Shown here: in pieces, positions 7,270 to 8,904 of the stretch | How the letters are laid out: each line of letters starts with the position of its first letter | Position numbering within the stretch: position 1 is the stretch's first letter | Source of the DNA: Bacillota bacterium | GTDB lineage: Bacteria > Bacillota > Clostridia > Acetivibrionales > DTU013 | Reading direction: 5' to 3' | Assembly: GCA_023399355.1 (NCBI GenBank) | Contig: JAEWQC010000240.1 | Span: 1 to 8,904, forward strand | Length of the DNA: 8,904 nucleotides | Position numbers and translations under genes: made by a program | The notes under the pieces: model-generated | The model's database searches: none | What the model was told of the DNA's origin: nothing | What the model saw: only the letters and a program-made list of their open reading frames with translations

Positions 7270-7311
7270 CGGCTGCATAAAACCTGGCGATTCCCCTGTT
7301 TCATGCAGCCG
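7270..7311 (-). repeat. Strong intercistronic hairpin without U-tract, between livJ and livH
   Basis: CGGCTGCAT (7270-7278) and ATGCAGCCG (7303-7311) form a perfect 9-bp stem. After one A/C mismatch it is extended by four more pairs (7280-7283 with 7298-7301), around a 14-nt loop. No T-run follows in either direction: on the transcribed strand it is followed by TACTAAAAAGGAGG, the livH ribosome binding site. It is therefore not a classical intrinsic terminator. The likely role is to stabilise the 3' end of a livJ transcript or to mark an mRNA processing site, which would let binding protein exceed permease. Confidence 0.7.
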
Positions 7312-7344
7312 CACACAAGTAACGGTCTGTTCTGCTGCTGAAGA

Positions 7345-7390
7345 TGTTGAAAATATTTTTTATAAAGAAGCATTTTAATTTTTTTCAACA
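7345..7390 (-). promoter_or_regulatory. Possible internal promoter and 9-bp inverted repeat upstream of livH
   Basis: On the minus strand TTGAAA (7388-7383) is followed after 18 nt by TATAAA (7364-7359), a plausible sigma-A-type pair. An inverted repeat (TGTTGAAAA at 7345-7353, TTTTCAACA at 7382-7390) brackets it and overlaps the -35 element. This would allow livHMGF to be transcribed apart from livJ. The stretch is very A+T-rich, so a chance match is quite possible. Confidence 0.3.
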
Positions 7391-7472
7391 AAGCACTAAA
7401 TGTAATACAAGTGAAAAACTGTTGAGCCCGATTCATTTTTCCATTGCATATAAATCAAACTTGAATTGAGTT

Positions 7473-8627
7473 TTATTTGTAGATTTCAAACTTGCCGTCT
7501 TTTACAACAAACTTCAGGTATTCCTTCTCCACATCGCCCTTGACAAATTTGTTGAGGCCTGTCACACCGGTGTAGTTGATACCGGCTATGGCATTTTTGA
7601 TGGATTCCCGGTCAATTTTTTCACAGGATTTCATTGCCTCAAGAACAACGTTCGTGGCATCATAGGCTAATGCAGCCCAGTTGGAAGGATCGCTCCCGTA
7701 TTTCTCCTTGTAGGCTTTTACGAATTTCTGAACTGCAGGGTCCTGATTGTCCGGAGTAAATGCGCCAAGTGTATAAACTCCTTCTACAGCCTTACCACCT
7801 TCGGAAATCAATGCCGGAGAGTAGAGACCGTCTGCGCCGCAGATCGGAAGATCCCCGATACCCAGAGTATCAGCCTGTGTGGCAATCAGACAGGTTTCGG
7901 TAACAAGACCGCAGATGAATATGCCGTCCACGCCTGCTTCCTTAATGCTTGTCAGAATCGTACTGAAATCTTTTGTTTCGCCATAAACGAAAGTTCCTGT
8001 ATAACCGATTTCCAAGCCCTTGCTCTTTGCTTCTTCTTCATATTTCTTGGAGATACCAAGTCCATAGTCATCCTGTTCATAAAGTAAAGCTACCTTTTTC
8101 CAGCCAAGGTCCGAGCAGTAATCTGCGCCAAGCTTTCCTACATATGCATCGGATGCGCAGGTACGGAAGAAATAATCGCTTGCACCCGTGAGGTCAGGGG
8201 AGGTGGATACCGGGCTGATTGCGGGTAAGCCGACCTGTTTGTAAACCGGCACCTGTGCCAGAGCGCAGGAACTGTTATATGAGGTGACAACTGCCATAAT
8301 GTCTTTATTCTCTGAGAATTTGTTTGCAATGGAAGCTGCCGAGGAAGGATCCGCTTCATCATCTTCCGCTACCACTTCAACCTGCCTGCCCTTTACTCCG
8401 CCTTCTGCATTGCATTGATCCACAGCAAACTGAATTGCGTTGACAATGTACTTGCCATCGGCTGCGACCGTCCCGGTCAGCGGGAAGGAAGCACCAATCT
8501 TTATCGGGCCTGTTGCAGCCGTATCAGCTCCCTTGCCTGAACATCCCGATGCCGCCAGTGTCATAGCCAACATCATAATAACCAACAAACCTGTCAATAG
8601 ACTTTTTGCAATCCTCGTTCTTTTCAT
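7473..8627 (-). CDS. livJ: HAAT-type amino acid ABC transporter substrate-binding lipoprotein LivJ
   Basis: This 384-residue extracytoplasmic binding protein delivers substrate to LivHM. A Lys/Arg-rich start and hydrophobic stretch (10-25) lead to a lipobox-like ASGC, so Cys29 would be lipid-anchored. The mature part has the type I periplasmic-binding fold: IKIGASFPLTG (42-52), NAEGGVKGRQVEVVAEDDEADP (73-94), SYNSS (116-120), PAISPVSTSPDLT (135-147) and EQDDYGLG (184-191). By rough alignment with the E. coli Leu/Ile/Val-binding protein, Thr142 and Glu244 sit where ligand-binding residues lie, which suits an amino acid-like ligand, but specificity cannot be read. ATG 8627 is chosen over ATG 8654 because GAGAGGAG (8642-8635) lies 7 nt before it and the signal peptide is then normal. 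The mature chain has eight further Cys, many for this family. Confidence 0.94.
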   Translation of the reverse strand: MKRTRIAKSLLTGLLVIMMLAMTLAASGCSGKGADTAATGPIKIGASFPLTGTVAADGKYIVNAIQFAVDQCNAEGGVKGRQVEVVAEDDEADPSSAASIANKFSENKDIMAVVTSYNSSCALAQVPVYKQVGLPAISPVSTSPDLTGASDYFFRTCASDAYVGKLGADYCSDLGWKKVALLYEQDDYGLGISKKYEEEAKSKGLEIGYTGTFVYGETKDFSTILTSIKEAGVDGIFICGLVTETCLIATQADTLGIGDLPICGADGLYSPALISEGGKAVEGVYTLGAFTPDNQDPAVQKFVKAYKEKYGSDPSNWAALAYDATNVVLEAMKSCEKIDRESIKNAIAGINYTGVTGLNKFVKGDVEKEYLKFVVKDGKFEIYK

Positions 8628-8634
8628 AATAATT

Positions 8635-8642
8635 CTCCTCTC
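8635..8642 (-). promoter_or_regulatory. Ribosome binding site that decides the livJ start
   Basis: GAGAGGAG reads on the minus strand from 8642 to 8635, 7 nt before ATG 8627. The in-frame ATG at 8654 has only A/T-rich sequence before it, which belongs to the terminator U-tract region. Confidence 0.8.
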
Positions 8643-8659
8643 GACTCCATTCATTTTTT

Positions 8660-8695
8660 AAATAAAAAAGCGCATCGAGATAATTCTCAATGCAC
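8660..8695 (-). terminator. Intrinsic terminator 33 nt upstream of livJ
   Basis: In RNA sense, GUGCAUUGAG (8695-8686) pairs with CUCGAUGCGC (8679-8670): ten pairs including two G-U, around a 6-nt loop. A U-rich run, UUUUUUAUUU (8669-8660), follows at once. This is a textbook intrinsic terminator, placed between the upstream RNA structures and the livJ ribosome binding site. It either ends an independent small RNA or an upstream gene, or acts as a conditional attenuator in the livJ leader. I saw only a weak 5-nt alternative pairing (AUGCA around 8741-8737 with UGCAU), so no antiterminator is demonstrated. Confidence 0.82.
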
Positions 8696-8715
8696 CTTTA
8701 CACAATATCAATGTC

Positions 8716-8857
8716 GCAATAACAGGTCGGGGTTACTGCATAGATTAAACAAGTCAGAAGGAACCTTGATCCCCCACAGAAGCGGGTCCTAATATTGGAT
8801 TTACCGCTTGCTTCATGGTGGTTGGGAGATTCTCTTCCGCCGTCCTGTAAAATCTAC
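8716..8857 (-). ncRNA. Structured leader or small RNA upstream of livJ, class not recognised
   Basis: This stretch has no convincing gene but folds extensively in the livJ direction. The closing helix pairs GUAGAUU (8857-8851) with AAUCUAU (8746-8740). It continues, after a 2x2 internal loop, with ACAGG (8848-8844) against CUUGU (8753-8749). Inside lie GGAA/UUCC (8838-8835 with 8763-8760), AUCUCCC/GGGGGAU (8830-8824 with 8775-8769), a large asymmetric loop of 14 by 4 nt, and an apical AAGCGG/CCGCUU helix (8809-8804 with 8785-8780) topped by UCC/GGA. A separate 8-bp hairpin (8739-8732 with 8723-8716) follows, and then the terminator. I checked from memory for T-box, SAM, glycine, TPP, FMN, lysine, guanidine/ppGpp, glutamine, fluoride and ZTP signatures and found none. 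A 6S-like RNA (long hairpin, central bulge, about 200 nt to the terminator) is a possible alternative to a cis-acting leader. No clear promoter is visible in 8858-8904. Confidence 0.55.
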
Positions 8858-8904
8858 CTATATTTAGTTTTCATAAAGCATTTTTTTATTCCAATGGATA
8901 TTAC

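Noticed and set aside
7248..7436. A 62-codon minus-strand open frame in the livJ-livH gap
   Set aside because: It has no ribosome binding site, runs through the intercistronic hairpin and livH ribosome binding site, and has no family resemblance.
8754..8816. A 20-codon minus-strand frame (starts MKQAVNPILG) inside the structured RNA, considered as an attenuator leader peptide
   Set aside because: There is no ribosome binding site at a proper distance, no run of regulatory codons, and it lies within the helices of the long hairpin.
8660..8857. T-box or other known riboswitch upstream of livJ
   Set aside because: No TGGNACC-type T-box sequence and none of the standard riboswitch core motifs could be found by eye, so no class is assigned.
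1..8904. Mobile elements, CRISPR arrays, tRNA or rRNA genes
   Set aside because: No transposase or integrase frames, no regularly spaced repeats, no tRNA-like cloverleaf and no rRNA segments were seen.

Overview
The window looks like part of a chromosome from an anaerobic Firmicute, most likely a clostridial gut-type or sediment fermenter. The clues are strong AGGAGG ribosome binding sites, a mid-range base composition, a Cys-rich lipoprotein binding protein, a GGGSxxD iron-type alcohol dehydrogenase and a member of the cytidylate kinase-like family that is common in Clostridia. No phylogenetic marker gene is present, so this placement is an inference. All nine protein genes lie on the minus strand and read from right to left.

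Reading in the direction of transcription: positions 8904-8660 hold no convincing gene. They hold an apparently structured RNA (an imperfect hairpin of about 118 nt and a second 8-bp hairpin) that ends in an intrinsic terminator (8695-8660), just upstream of the first gene. Next comes a complete branched-chain-amino-acid-type (HAAT family) ABC importer: lipoprotein binding protein LivJ (8627-7473), permeases LivH (7246-6374) and LivM (6336-5296), and ATPases LivG (5360-4575) and LivF (4550-3834). The 226-nt livJ-livH gap carries a strong hairpin without a U-tract and a possible internal promoter. The importer is followed by a cytidylate kinase-like protein (3803-3168), an iron-dependent alcohol dehydrogenase (3128-1971), a GabT-like class III aminotransferase (1836-562) and the first 181 codons of a D-2-hydroxyacid dehydrogenase-like protein with a degenerate nucleotide-binding motif (543 to beyond position 1).

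The gaps inside the block are short (37 nt or less, and one 65-nt overlap) except for livJ-livH (226 nt) and dehydrogenase-aminotransferase (134 nt, with two dyad-like repeats). The simplest joint reading is a cassette for uptake and fermentation of an amino compound. The importer brings it in, the aminotransferase converts an omega-amino group to an aldehyde, the iron alcohol dehydrogenase reduces the aldehyde to an alcohol or hydroxyacid, and the hydroxyacid-dehydrogenase-like protein may handle a keto acid linked to the transamination. 4-Aminobutyrate, 5-aminovalerate, beta-alanine or taurine would all fit this scheme; the sequence does not decide between them, and the importer could simply be a branched-chain amino acid system. 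The parts most worth a second look are the unassigned leader RNA, the hydroxyacid-dehydrogenase-like protein with altered NAD-binding residues, and the kinase-like gene placed between transport and metabolism.
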